Shown piece after piece: positions 1-10,147 of a stretch of 64,000 bases of DNA. The stretch is from JADLGL01 sp963732865 (GTDB lineage Bacteria > Pseudomonadota > Alphaproteobacteria > Rhizobiales > Kaistiaceae), in contig CAVTBC010000004.1 in assembly GCA_963732865.1 (NCBI GenBank), forward strand, positions 1,066,196-1,130,195. Direction: 5' to 3'. The notes beneath the pieces were generated by a model. That model ran no database searches. It saw nothing but the letters and a program-made list of their open reading frames with translations, and was not told the origin of the DNA. Within the stretch, counting starts at the first letter, position 1. Each line of letters opens with the position of its first letter. Made by a program: the position numbers and the translations under genes.

Positions 1-462
1 GATAGGAACGCCGACCATGGCGCCGATGACCGTGTGCACCATTGGCACGATGACTTCGCCCATCACCTCGAGTTCACCGGCGTCGGCGAACCTTCCGGCA
101 TAGGCCGCGATCGCTTCCATCGTGGCGGCTTCGGCTGCCCGGCGATGATCTGCGACGTGGCGCGCGGCGGCTCTTCGCTGGGCCACGTGCTTCGGTCCGT
201 CGCGCGAGATGGGGTTGTGTGTCAGCGTGAAGTCGATGTTCAGCAGGGGCAAGCCGCTAACGCGGGCAAGGGTGGCGTTGGCGTCGTGATAGTCGACCTC
301 GGCGAAGCGGGCATCGGTGAGCGCGGCAGCCGCGAGTCGGGGGTCGACTATCACCCAGCTGTTCAGCAGAGCGTCAAAGAACAGGGGGAGGCGGTTGTCG
401 CGAAGACGGGCGCGCCGATCCGGTGCGTGGTGCAACAACGTTGACGACGGATCCTGGTGCAT
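1..462 (-). CDS. Cytochrome P450-like protein, N-terminal part (runs off the left edge)
   Basis: The minus strand is open from an ATG at 462 to base 1, giving 154 codons starting MHQDPSSTLLHH. Residues 82-97 read HNPISRDGPKHVAQRR. This matches the P450 C-helix context (D-G-P-x-H-x-x-x-R), where His92 and Arg96 would contact a heme propionate. The preceding WVIVDPRLAAAALTDARF segment fits the usual N-terminal 'substrate may be bound here, then F-helix side' layout of soluble bacterial P450s. The I-helix, ExxR and heme-Cys motifs lie outside the window, so function is unproven. There is no membrane anchor. A GAGGGAG purine run lies about 15 bases upstream of the ATG, and an in-frame TTG five codons upstream is an alternative start. 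Confidence 0.6.
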   Translation of the reverse strand, partial: MHQDPSSTLLHHAPDRRARLRDNRLPLFFDALLNSWVIVDPRLAAAALTDARFAEVDYHDANATLARVSGLPLLNIDFTLTHNPISRDGPKHVAQRRAAARHVADHRRAAEAATMEAIAAYAGRFADAGELEVMGEVIVPMVHTVIGAMVGVPI

Positions 463-634
463 GGCGCGCGATGGCAACTCCCTCGGTCAACAAAGCAGTT
501 GCATGGTGTCAAATCAACCGGACTGCGAGCACGGCCGCGTGAATATAGGACAAAGCGTGATGGTGGCTGCGCGACGGCAGGTTTCCTGATAGTCGAAGAG
601 GCGAGGGGCCGGGGCGGCAATCGGAGGGAGCGAC

Positions 635-3600
635 CTGGGCAGGCTCTATCTCATCCTGGGCGGGCTCATCGTCTTCGTGCTGGTGGCGGTGCTCATCGGC
701 CCGTATTTCGTCGACTGGAACGGCTTTCGCACGACGTTCGAAAACCGCGCGGGCGACATCCTCGGGCAGCCTGTGCACATTCGCGGCAATATCGATCTGT
801 CGATGCTGCCGACGCCGACGATCACCATGGATGATGTCGAGGTGGGCGACACCGAGGGTGCGCCGATGGCCACCATCGACCACGTCGAAATCCATCTCGA
901 ATTGCTGCCGCTTCTCACCGGGCAGTTCAACGTCACCGAACTCGACCTCGATCATCCGGACGTTCGCGCCACGGTCGACGATTCCGGCGCCCTCGATTGG
1001 ACAATGCGGCCGGAGGGAGTGAGTTCGGTCGACCCGGCGAAGGTCGCGCTCGATCAGATCGTGGTTCGCGACGGCGCCCTTCGTTTCTACGACGCTCGCA
1101 CGGGGGCGGCCTTTTCCCTGTCTGACATTGCAACAAATCAATTCAGTGCCAGGTCGCTGAACGGCCCCTGGCAAATAGACGGCAGCCTGATCTGCGAGGC
1201 GGAACTCGTTTGCGGCGACGGTTTGCCTGTCACGTTCACGCTGTCGAGCGGGCGGCTGGCGGCGGATGGATCCCTCCGCGTCAGTGCCGAGATCACGCCG
1301 GCCTCGGCGGACCTTGCCGGCACGCTGCGAACGCAGGGGGTGGTGACGCGCGAGGAGGGGCTGCTTGCCTATGCGGGAACGTTTCAGTTCGACAAGCTGG
1401 CGGTGACAAGCGGCGCGCCGGAGGACTCGCCGCCGCAAGTCTTGGCACAGGCCTGGACGATCGCCGGCGGTTTCCGCCTCGGCGCGGAGGCATTGTCGCT
1501 GAGCCAGTTCACCTGGGAGTCGAGCGACGGCGTCTTCTCGATCGGCGGCGATGCGTCGTTGTCGTTGGGAACGAATGCTTCCTTCGACGCAACGCTGGTG
1601 TCGCGCCAGATCGATCTTGATCGCGCGCTCGGCGATGGTGATGCAGTTGCCATCGGCGACGCCGGAAGCCAGATCTGGCAGCGCCTGTCAGCGGCGATGC
1701 CGCCGGTGCTGGCGGGGCACGCGACCTTGTCGATCCCGTCGGTGATCGTCTCGGGGTCGGTCCTGCAGAATTTGCAGCTTGATGTCACCGCCGCCGGCGA
1801 TCATTGGGACGTCGTGTCGCTGCAAATGCAACTGCCGGGGCAGACGCAACTGTCGCTGGCCGGACGCTTCGACCCAGGCACGGAACCCGGGTTCGCCGGC
1901 ACGGCCGGACTTTCGACCGCACAGCCCGCCGTGCTGGCGAGTTGGTGGACCGGGCGCGACGTGTCGAGCCTGGGTCTGAGGCCGCTGTCGCTGAATGCGA
2001 CCGTCGCACTCGCGCCGGCCGGACTGACGCTCAGCGACGCGGAACTGCACGCCGGCGATGATGCCCTCACCGGAACGCTGGCCTGGCTTGCGCCGGAGGA
2101 TGCCGGCGGGCCGCGCCGGCTGACGGCGGATGTGTCGACCCACAGCTTCGATATCGACCAACTGCGTGCGCTCGCCGATCTCCTGTCGGGCGACGGCAGT
2201 GCCGGCGACGGGCAGAGCTACCATCTGATGCTGGCGGCGGACGAACTGCGCGCCGGCGATGTCGCCATCGGTGATGTCACGCTGGACGCGGCGCTGACGC
2301 AGGACGTGCTTGCCCTCAACGATCTTACGATCGGCGATCTCGACGGCGGTATGGTCAATGTGACGGGAACGCTCGGTGACCTGTCGTCGAACGCGCCGCG
2401 CGGGACGTTGACGGCGAGTCTGCAGGCCGAGCAGCTCGATGGCGTCGTCGCATTGGCGCAGCATCTTGCTCCCGGTACGGCGCTGACGACGTGGCTTGAG
2501 AAAAGCGCGCCCGCTCTCGCGCCGGTGGATCTGCAGGCGATCGTGACGGCGCATAGCCCGGGCGGTTCGCTCTACGATATCGGGGTTACCGGCACCGCCG
2601 CCGGGTCGACCTTGCGCGTCCAACTCAATGCCGATGGCGGAACGGACGATTGGGCGGCCAACAATGTCGGGCTGGTCGTCGAGATCGATGCTGCGGACAG
2701 CGCACAATTGGCACAGCAACTCGGCCTTGCCGGCGCTGTCGTGGCCGAGGAAAATGGGGCGGCGACAATTCGCGTCTCGGCGAATGGCGTCCCGACCGCG
2801 GGGATGGCCGCACATTTCGGCGCGACGATTGCCGGTGTGGTTTTCGCCAGCGACGGTACGTTGACGCTCAACGGCGCCGGCCCGCCGCAGTTCGCCGGAC
2901 CAATGACGGCGCAGGGCGATCTTGATCGGCTGGCGCGGCTGATCGGACTGACGCTGCCGCAGGGCGGCACTGAGATGCCGGCGGTGCTTGAGGGGCGGCT
3001 CAACATCGCGGACGGTGTGATTGGTCTCGACCTCGATCCAAGTTCGATCAATCAGCGTTCCGTCGCTGGTTCACTGCAGCTCACGCGAGCAAACGGCGTG
3101 TGGGATCTGGCGGGCCAGCTCAATCTCGAGGAGCTGGACCTCGGCTGGCTGATGACTTGGCCGCTGGGCATCGATCCGTTGCCGGAGGGCGGCACGGATT
3201 CGCCGTGGTCAACGGAGCCGTTCACCGGAACGCTGATGAACGGTCTCGCGCTTAACGTCGATGTCAGCGCCGACCGCTTCGTCGTCGGCCGCGATCTGAC
3301 GATTGCCAATGCCGATCTCGGCTTCACGCTGGGCGATAACCAGGCGCGCATCGAACTGCGCAATGGCTCGCTGTCGACGGGTCTGGTTCGCTCGACATTA
3401 TCGCTGGCTGTCGAAGACGGACAACTCATCTTCAACGGACAATTGTTCCTCGCCGATGTTCCGATGGACGCGCTCGTGTGGCGCAGCGAGGGACAGCCAG
3501 TGGCCGATGGGGTTGTCGGTCTCAGCGCGGAGTTCGCGGCGATCGGCCGGTCGCCGGCGGGCCTGGTGTCCGCGCTGGCGGGTAGCGGCTCGCTCGATAT

Positions 3601-4231
3601 CGGTCAAAGCGTGTTTCACTTCATGGGCGCCGATGCTTTCAGTCTGGTCATCCGCCTCGCCGATGAGGGGGAGGCAACAACGGACGATCAGTTGCGGCAG
3701 GCCTTTACCGGCTTCCTCGACGCGGGCACGCTGGACTTTGGCGACGCCACCGTTCGCTTCGATATCTCCGCCGGCATCGTCACGCCCGATACGATCATCC
3801 AGGAGGCCGGACCGGTGCAGCTGGTGGCGCGGGCGCCGATCGACCTCAACCATCTTACCATCGACAGTTCCTGGGAGCTGACGATGATCGAGGGGCGGGA
3901 CATCGGTGACGGGCCGCAGCCGCGCGCCTATGTTACCTTCGCCGGACCGCTTGCCGCTCCGGTGCGGCAGGTGAACGTCACGCCCTTGATGGGCTATCTC
4001 AGTTTGCGGCGGCTGCAGGAGACCGAACAATTGCAGGCCGACGTGCTGGAGCGAGAGCGTTTCATCCGCCTGATCGACACGATCGAGGCCGGCCGCGCTG
4101 CGACAGCCAATGTGCCCGCTCCGGAAACGCCGGCCAACACGGTCGAAACTGCGCCGTTGCCGGCCCCGGCCGCAGCGCCGCAGCCCGGTGCGGGGCTGCT
4201 CATTCCGCCGGGAGTCATACCCGGCCCCTAG
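635..4231 (+). CDS. AsmA family protein (large envelope/inner-membrane protein)
   Basis: About 1198 residues. One N-terminal membrane helix (LYLILGGLIVFVLVAVLIG) is followed by PYFVDWNGFRTTFENRAGDI, the typical AsmA N-terminal signature. A long repetitive beta-rich periplasmic body follows, then the conserved C-terminal AsmA block near residues 1000-1130 (GSLDIGQSVFHFMGADAFS onward) and a Pro/Ala-rich tail. AsmA-type proteins are linked to outer-membrane biogenesis and lipid transfer. The frame is open from 593 with no ATG. CTG at 635 lies four bases after GGAGGGAG and gives a complete N-terminus (MGRLYLIL). GTG at 677 would start inside the membrane helix. The 3' end overlaps the convergent RHH gene by four bases. 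Confidence 0.85.
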   Translation: MGRLYLILGGLIVFVLVAVLIGPYFVDWNGFRTTFENRAGDILGQPVHIRGNIDLSMLPTPTITMDDVEVGDTEGAPMATIDHVEIHLELLPLLTGQFNVTELDLDHPDVRATVDDSGALDWTMRPEGVSSVDPAKVALDQIVVRDGALRFYDARTGAAFSLSDIATNQFSARSLNGPWQIDGSLICEAELVCGDGLPVTFTLSSGRLAADGSLRVSAEITPASADLAGTLRTQGVVTREEGLLAYAGTFQFDKLAVTSGAPEDSPPQVLAQAWTIAGGFRLGAEALSLSQFTWESSDGVFSIGGDASLSLGTNASFDATLVSRQIDLDRALGDGDAVAIGDAGSQIWQRLSAAMPPVLAGHATLSIPSVIVSGSVLQNLQLDVTAAGDHWDVVSLQMQLPGQTQLSLAGRFDPGTEPGFAGTAGLSTAQPAVLASWWTGRDVSSLGLRPLSLNATVALAPAGLTLSDAELHAGDDALTGTLAWLAPEDAGGPRRLTADVSTHSFDIDQLRALADLLSGDGSAGDGQSYHLMLAADELRAGDVAIGDVTLDAALTQDVLALNDLTIGDLDGGMVNVTGTLGDLSSNAPRGTLTASLQAEQLDGVVALAQHLAPGTALTTWLEKSAPALAPVDLQAIVTAHSPGGSLYDIGVTGTAAGSTLRVQLNADGGTDDWAANNVGLVVEIDAADSAQLAQQLGLAGAVVAEENGAATIRVSANGVPTAGMAAHFGATIAGVVFASDGTLTLNGAGPPQFAGPMTAQGDLDRLARLIGLTLPQGGTEMPAVLEGRLNIADGVIGLDLDPSSINQRSVAGSLQLTRANGVWDLAGQLNLEELDLGWLMTWPLGIDPLPEGGTDSPWSTEPFTGTLMNGLALNVDVSADRFVVGRDLTIANADLGFTLGDNQARIELRNGSLSTGLVRSTLSLAVEDGQLIFNGQLFLADVPMDALVWRSEGQPVADGVVGLSAEFAAIGRSPAGLVSALAGSGSLDIGQSVFHFMGADAFSLVIRLADEGEATTDDQLRQAFTGFLDAGTLDFGDATVRFDISAGIVTPDTIIQEAGPVQLVARAPIDLNHLTIDSSWELTMIEGRDIGDGPQPRAYVTFAGPLAAPVRQVNVTPLMGYLSLRRLQETEQLQADVLERERFIRLIDTIEAGRAATANVPAPETPANTVETAPLPAPAAAPQPGAGLLIPPGVIPGP

Positions 4232-4485
4232 TTGCCGGCGCGGCGACGATACCAATCGAGGACGAAGAGACGGACCGAGGATGACAGCCCAGCCTCGGGT
4301 GCACGATCCCGGTCGATCTCGGCGAGCAGGGAGGAGATGCTCTGGCCGTCGGCCGCGGCGATTTCCTTCAACGCATCCCAGAAGGGCTGCTCGACAGAGA
4401 TCGACGTGCGATGGCCGGCGATGGCGATGGAGCGCTTGGCGACCGGCGCGTGAAGCGGGGGATCTGATGGGATGCGGCCGTTCAT
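4228..4485 (-). CDS. Ribbon-helix-helix domain protein
   Basis: 85 residues. The core KRSIAIAGHRTSISVEQPFW begins with a beta strand and then enters the first helix. DALKEIAAADGQSISSLLAEID supplies the remainder of a ribbon-helix-helix fold of the RHH_4 type, which is common in alphaproteobacteria next to fumC. The C-terminus (SSSVRLFVLDWYRRRAGN) is also typical of that family. It lies 15 bases downstream of fumC on the same strand, so the two are probably co-transcribed. The family is presumed to bind DNA, but targets are not known and none can be read here. Confidence 0.8.
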   Translation of the reverse strand: MNGRIPSDPPLHAPVAKRSIAIAGHRTSISVEQPFWDALKEIAAADGQSISSLLAEIDRDRAPEAGLSSSVRLFVLDWYRRRAGN

Positions 4486-4500
4486 GGGAGAGTCCGTCTC

Positions 4501-5925
<1,425 letters not shown>

Positions 5926-5954
5926 GGCCGTCTCCTTCGCTGCCGGCGATACAG

Positions 5955-6509
5955 TCAATTCTTCTTGCGGAAGGCGTCGAGGCTAACGACCTCGGCCTGC
6001 GGCGCGTCTTTGTCCTCGCCATCCGAATCGTCATCAGCCGTGTCTTCCGGCGTCTTGGCGGCGTGCGTTTCGGCGACGGCCGGACCCGGCACGATCTTCG
6101 CCGGCGCCTGCGGCGCATCGGCCGCGTTGTCTTCAGCGGTCTCGAGCGCGGTGACCGTCGGCTCGAATTGAAGCGCAAACTGCACCGACGGATCGACGAA
6201 GGCTTTGACGGCGCTGAATGGAACCAGCAATCGCTCCGGCACGCCGTTGAAGGAAAGGCCGACCTCGACGGCATGTTCGGTGACGGTAAGGTCCCAGAAT
6301 TGGTGCTGGAGCACGATCGTCATATCTTCCGGATATTGATTGAGCAGCCGCGTCGAGATGCGGACGCCCGGCGCCCTGGTGGCGAAGGTGATGTAGAAAT
6401 GGTGTTCGCCGGGCAGGCCGGTCTTGGCCACTTCGGACAGAACCTTGCGCAAGACGCCTCGTAAAGCGTCCTGGGCGAGGATGTCATATCGGATCAGGTC
6501 TTCCGTCAT
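5955..6509 (-). CDS. sspB: ClpXP adaptor SspB (stringent starvation protein B family)
   Basis: About 184 residues starting MTEDLIRYDILAQDALRGV. It tethers SsrA-tagged proteins to ClpX for degradation by ClpXP. The central domain (LPGEHHFYITFATRAPGV, YPEDMTIVLQHQFWDL, LSFNGVPERLLVPFSAVKAF) matches alphaproteobacterial SspB. An acidic, Ala/Pro-rich linker follows and ends in EVVSLDAFRKKN, which resembles the ClpX-binding tail. The start at 6509 fits the family, but its GAAGGA abuts the ATG. An ATG at 6527 is the alternative, also without a clear ribosome site. The gene lies just downstream of ssrA, the RNA that makes its substrate tag. Confidence 0.93.
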   Translation of the reverse strand: MTEDLIRYDILAQDALRGVLRKVLSEVAKTGLPGEHHFYITFATRAPGVRISTRLLNQYPEDMTIVLQHQFWDLTVTEHAVEVGLSFNGVPERLLVPFSAVKAFVDPSVQFALQFEPTVTALETAEDNAADAPQAPAKIVPGPAVAETHAAKTPEDTADDDSDGEDKDAPQAEVVSLDAFRKKN

Positions 6510-6552
6510 TCCTTCGACTGCCTGCATGCCGCCGGCCGGGGTTCGGCCGCGA

Positions 6553-6589
6553 GGAAAATAAGTGGGAGCTTCTGTTGCCAGGTGCTCCC
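6553..6589 (-). terminator. Rho-independent terminator after ssrA
   Basis: On the minus strand a GGGAGC/GCTCCC stem (arms 6584-6589 and 6564-6569) with a 14-base loop is followed by CACTTATTTT. It ends the ssrA transcript and leaves only about 25-45 bases before the sspB start, with no obvious promoter in between. Confidence 0.7.
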
Positions 6590-6893
6590 GAACCCCGCCT
6601 TACCGATGCGAACCGGCAAGGGCTTCAGAGATGAGGTTGCCTTACCGCTTACGCAGCAATGCGAGCCTCGGCATAGTTGTTGTCATTGGCAACTATGATT
6701 ATGGCCCGATGTCGGTGGTACCATGCCGGGCAAAAGTCCACCCTTTACGCCCTCGTCGATCCTGTTTCGCCCCCGCCGGAACCCGCAAATCCGAAGCGGG
6801 CCGGTGGGCTCTGGTGGAGGCGCCGGGTACTGCCCCCGGGTCCGATGGGTTTATTACGATGGCCGTTTATCGCCATAGCCGGCCGAAACCGGC
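6590..6893 (-). ncRNA. ssrA: Two-piece (circularly permuted) tmRNA
   Basis: Transcript order is acceptor piece, spacer, coding piece. The acceptor piece ends CGCCTCCACCA, with its CCA at 6812. After a 37-base spacer the coding piece starts at 6774 with GGGGGCGAAACAGGATCGAC. GGGGGCG pairs with CGCCTCC over all seven base pairs and includes the G3-U70 wobble that marks alanine charging. The tag frame at 6690-6649 encodes ANDNNYAEARIAA and then TAA, preceded by TAGTT as in other tmRNAs. RNase processing removes the spacer in this class. Mature outer ends are estimates. Confidence 0.95.
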
Positions 6894-6899
6894 AAAATG

Positions 6900-6928
6900 A
6901 ATATAGGCGCGCGGACCGCGCGTGAAAA
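6900..6928 (-). promoter_or_regulatory. Sigma-70-type promoter for ssrA
   Basis: Reading the minus strand, TTTTCA (6928-6923) and TATATT (6905-6900) are separated by exactly 17 bases. The predicted start near 6893 matches the inferred 5' end of the acceptor piece. Confidence 0.6.
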
Positions 6929-7023
6929 GGCGTTGTTCTGCCGGGTGATGCGGCCAAATCGGCTCTTCCCCGGCTTTCGTCGGGCCGGGCAGGTGCCGGA
7001 GAGCGGCGGAGCGGACCGCTCCG

Positions 7024-7677
7024 TCAGTGCTTCGCTGCGTAAGCGCGGAGGAAAGTCCTGACGCCGGCGGTTGCCGCGGCATCGACTTCGGCGGCGGTCG
7101 GGTCTTCGCCGATATGGTTTGAGGGCTCAAGACCGAGCTTCACCAAAGCCACGAATTGGCGGGCCGCCAAGTCGGGATCGTCGATATCGAGCAGGCCGGC
7201 ATGGGCGAGGCGGGCAAGCCTTGCCGCAATCGCGCTATCGACGCGTTCGGGGCCGCGTTCCCGCCAGGTCTGGAACAGTTCTGGATAGCGCTGGCCTTCA
7301 TTCTCGACGAGCTTCTGCAGTTCGGCGGAGCGGCAATTGCACAGGCAATCACCCGTCAGGCGGCGGGCGAATGCCACGAGTTCCGCCTCGAGATCGACCG
7401 GTTGGCTTGGGAAGGTGGCCAGCGTCGCGAACAGGCCGGCATTGCTGCGCTCGGTCGCATCCTCGACGACGGCGGCAAAGAGGTTCTCCTTGTCGCCGAC
7501 ATGGTTATAGACGGTCTGCCGGGAGACGCCGGCTTCCGCGGCGATCGTGTCGATGCTGGCGCCAGCGAAGCCGTCGCGAGAGAAGACGCGGACGGCGGCG
7601 TCCAGAATCAGCGCGCGCTTGCCGGGGTGCCCTCGATAGGCGCCCGCTGCGCGGTCTCCTTCCTCCAGTTCAGCCAT
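7024..7677 (-). CDS. TetR/AcrR family transcriptional regulator
   Basis: About 217 residues. The N-terminal helix-turn-helix domain (KRALILDAAVRVFSRDGF, then IDTIAAEAGVSRQTVYNHV, then GDKENLFAAVV) is followed by an all-alpha ligand domain of the AefR-like type, with CLCNCRSAELQKLV near the middle. It is probably a repressor of the divergent MFS efflux gene. The ATG at 7677 fits the family N-terminus. In-frame ATGs at 7707 and 7761 would add residues without homology. Its promoter region contains the inverted repeat at 7737-7756. Confidence 0.88.
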   Translation of the reverse strand: MAELEEGDRAAGAYRGHPGKRALILDAAVRVFSRDGFAGASIDTIAAEAGVSRQTVYNHVGDKENLFAAVVEDATERSNAGLFATLATFPSQPVDLEAELVAFARRLTGDCLCNCRSAELQKLVENEGQRYPELFQTWRERGPERVDSAIAARLARLAHAGLLDIDDPDLAARQFVALVKLGLEPSNHIGEDPTAAEVDAAATAGVRTFLRAYAAKH

Positions 7678-7736
7678 TGCGACGCATCTGCTCTGCCATG
7701 AATGCATGATAGGAGTCGTTGACGAATTAGACAATG

Positions 7737-7756
7737 CTGTCCAAAATACAGGACAG
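7737..7756. promoter_or_regulatory. Candidate TetR operator (inverted repeat)
   Basis: CTGTCC and GGACAG form perfect 6-bp arms around an 8-base A/T-rich centre in the tetR/MFS intergenic region. A forward TTGACG with 17-base spacing to CAAAAT overlaps it. The placement suits a site through which the regulator would control both divergent genes. Confidence 0.5.
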
Positions 7757-7978
7757 TTCAATCACGGTCCGTCGACACCAAGGCTCATGTAGGAGCGTTG
7801 TCGGCAAGCGCCACTCCAATTTCCGGTGAGGCCCGCGGGCGCCACGGATGCCTGGAAGCGCTCCCCAACCGGCACAGGCCGGCGGTCCGTTTGCGTAGCG
7901 ATCATCTTTTCCAACTGCCGTTGCGGCCCGACTCCAATCGGGGCGAACCGGCGTCTTTCCCAATTGAAAGTCACGCGA

Positions 7979-9177
7979 ATGCACAAGTCTTTCCTCAAGA
8001 ACGCAATCATTCTTGGCCTCCTCGTCGCGGTCGGCCCTTTGCGATCGACATGTATCTGCCGGCGATGCCGGCCATCGCCGAGGATCTCAACACGACCACC
8101 GGCGCCACGCAGATGACGTTGATGGTCTTCTTCGTCGCGTTCGGCGCGTTCCAACTCATCTACGGGCCGGTCTCGGACATGATCGGGCGGAAGCGTCCGC
8201 TCTATTTCGGCCTGACGCTGTTCACGATCGGGTCGATCGGCGCCGCCGTCGCCCCGACTGTGACGTGGCTCATCATTTTCCGCTTCATCCAGGGCATCGG
8301 CGCCGCGGCGGGTATGGTGATCGCCAGAGCGATCGTTCGCGACCTCCACACCGGCGTCGAGGCGACGCGGCTGATGTCTCTGGTTATGCTCGTCTTCAGC
8401 GTTTCGCCGATCCTTGCCCCGCTCACCGGCAGCGGCCTCATCTCGCTGTTCAGCTGGCGGGCGGTATTCGTCGCGGTCGCCGTCGCAGGTGTTCTCGGCT
8501 TCCTGCTCGTCTTCTTCGCCCTGCCGGAGACTCGTCCGGCCTCGGTGCGGACTGGGGGCGGCGTGCGGAGCGCCTTTGCCAGCGCCGGCGTGCTGATTCG
8601 TGATGCGCGTTTCCTCGGCATCACCTTCATCGGCGGCCTCGGCATGGCGGCGTTCTTCTCGTTCCTGGGCAGTTCGTCCTTCGTCTATATCGATCATTTC
8701 GGCCTCAGCCCGACGCTCTACAGCGTTGCCTTCTCGGTGAACGCCGTTGCGTTCATCGGCGCCTCGCAGTTCAGCGCGACGCTGGCTGCCCGTTTCGGCG
8801 TGGAGCGGGTGATCGCGGCGGCGGTGTCTTTCTTCACCCTCGCAGCGGTCGCTCTCTTCGTGGCGACGCTGGCCGGCGTCGACAGCCTCGCGGTGCTGAT
8901 GGCGGTGCTCTTCGTCGCCTTCGCGGCGCTCGGCCTCGTCATCCCGTCGACGATGGTGCTGGCGCTGGAGGAGAACGGCCCGATCGCCGGCATGGCGGCG
9001 GCGCTCGGCGGCACGCTGCAATTCGCCCTCGGCGCGTTGGCGATCGTTGCCGTCAGCGCGTTCTTCGATGGCACGCCGTTGCCGATGGTCGCTGTGATCG
9101 CGGCCTGCGCGGTCGGGGCGTTCCTGATCTCGCGGGTGACGCTGTCCCGCCGCGTGGTCCACGCCCCCGCCGAATAG
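7979..9177 (+). pseudogene. Bcr/CflA-type MFS drug efflux transporter, frameshifted near the start
   Basis: The protein should begin MHKSFLKNAIILGLLVAVGP at 7979 and continue FAIDMYLPAMPAIAEDL, the family N-terminus of 12-helix drug/H+ antiporters. The two parts are in different frames. One base is missing in the GGCCCTTTG run at 8033-8041. Restoring it gives about 399 residues, the normal length, with the MFS motif YGPVSDMIGRKRPLY intact. It is a likely target of the divergent TetR. Either the gene is inactivated or the base was lost in sequencing. Everything downstream is undamaged, which slightly favours sequencing error or very recent loss. Confidence 0.85.
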
Positions 9178-9200
9178 GCGACGGGCTATCAACAGGATTG

Positions 9201-9237
9201 GAGGCCGCGACCGCGAGGTTGCGGCCTCTTTCATTGA
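9201..9237 (+). terminator. Rho-independent terminator after the MFS gene
   Basis: GAGGCCGCGACC (9201-9212) pairs with GGTTGCGGCCTC (9217-9228) across a GCGA loop, followed by TTTCATT. It lies between the MFS stop and thyA. Confidence 0.7.
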
Positions 9238-9268
9238 GGCTTCAGCGCCGGAGCTCTAGATTAGAGCG

Positions 9269-10063
9269 ATGCGCCAATATCTCGACCTGATGCAGCTCGT
9301 GCTCGATACCGGCCTGGTCAAATCGGACCGGACCGGGACCGGCACGAAGTCGGTCTTCGGTCACCAGATGCGCTTCGACCTCGCGGACGGCTTTCCGCTG
9401 GTGACGACGAAGAAGCTGCATCTGAAGTCGATCATCCACGAACTGATCTGGTTCCTGAGGGGCGAAACGAACATCGCCTATCTCAAGGACAACGGGGTAC
9501 GCATCTGGGATGAATGGGCCGACGAGAACGGCGATCTCGGTCCGGTCTATGGCGCGCAATGGCGTTCATGGCCGACGCCAGACGGCGGGACAATCGATCA
9601 GATCGCGCAAGTGGTTGAAGGGATTCGTTCAAATCCTGATTCACGTCGCCACATCGTCACGGCTTGGAACCCGGCCGAGGTCGACAAGCAGGCGCTGCCG
9701 CCGTGCCATGTCCTGTTCCAGTTCTACGTCGGCAATGGCCGGCTCTCGTGCCAGCTCTATCAACGCTCGGCCGATATCTTTCTCGGCGTGCCGTTCAACA
9801 TCGCGTCCTATGCGTTGCTGACGATGATGATGGCGCAGGTGACGGGCCTGAAGCCGGGCGAGTTCGTGCACACGCTGGGCGACGCGCATCTCTACCTCAA
9901 TCATCTCGATCAGGCGCGCGAGCAGCTGTCGCGCGACCTGCGTCCGCTGCCGACGATGACGCTCAACCCGGCGGTGCGGGAGATCGACGCGTTCCGCTTC
10001 GAGGATTTCGAGCTGACCGGCTACAATCCGCATCCGAGCATCAAGGCGAAGGTCGCGGTCTAG
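9269..10063 (+). CDS. thyA: Thymidylate synthase
   Basis: 264 residues. It methylates dUMP to dTMP using methylene-tetrahydrofolate. The N-terminal DRTGTGTKSVFGHQMRFDL, the active-site region ALPPCHVLFQFYV containing the catalytic Cys, and the LYQRSADIFLGVPFNIASYA block are intact, and the length equals that of the E. coli-type enzyme. The dfrA gene, which usually accompanies thyA in this group, sits about 20 kb away, so the pair has been separated. Confidence 0.97.
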   Translation: MRQYLDLMQLVLDTGLVKSDRTGTGTKSVFGHQMRFDLADGFPLVTTKKLHLKSIIHELIWFLRGETNIAYLKDNGVRIWDEWADENGDLGPVYGAQWRSWPTPDGGTIDQIAQVVEGIRSNPDSRRHIVTAWNPAEVDKQALPPCHVLFQFYVGNGRLSCQLYQRSADIFLGVPFNIASYALLTMMMAQVTGLKPGEFVHTLGDAHLYLNHLDQAREQLSRDLRPLPTMTLNPAVREIDAFRFEDFELTGYNPHPSIKAKVAV

Positions 10064-10147
10064 CGGGCGCAAAAGATCGCTCGGCGCAAGGCCCGCTCGC
10101 GCCAAGTCAATTCAGCAATGGCAGAGCGAAACCGCTCGACGTCGAAC

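Noticed and set aside
6562..6900. Plus-strand frame across ssrA
   Set aside because: The region is explained fully by the tmRNA on the minus strand, including the tag frame and acceptor stem.
7798..7978. Extended N-terminus of the MFS protein in the downstream frame
   Set aside because: The encoded residues do not resemble a transporter, while the other frame gives the exact family N-terminus from 7979.
7762..9234. 490-codon minus-strand frame opposite the MFS gene
   Set aside because: Composition is extreme (R, H, E, D repeats) and the plus-strand MFS protein is clearly real.
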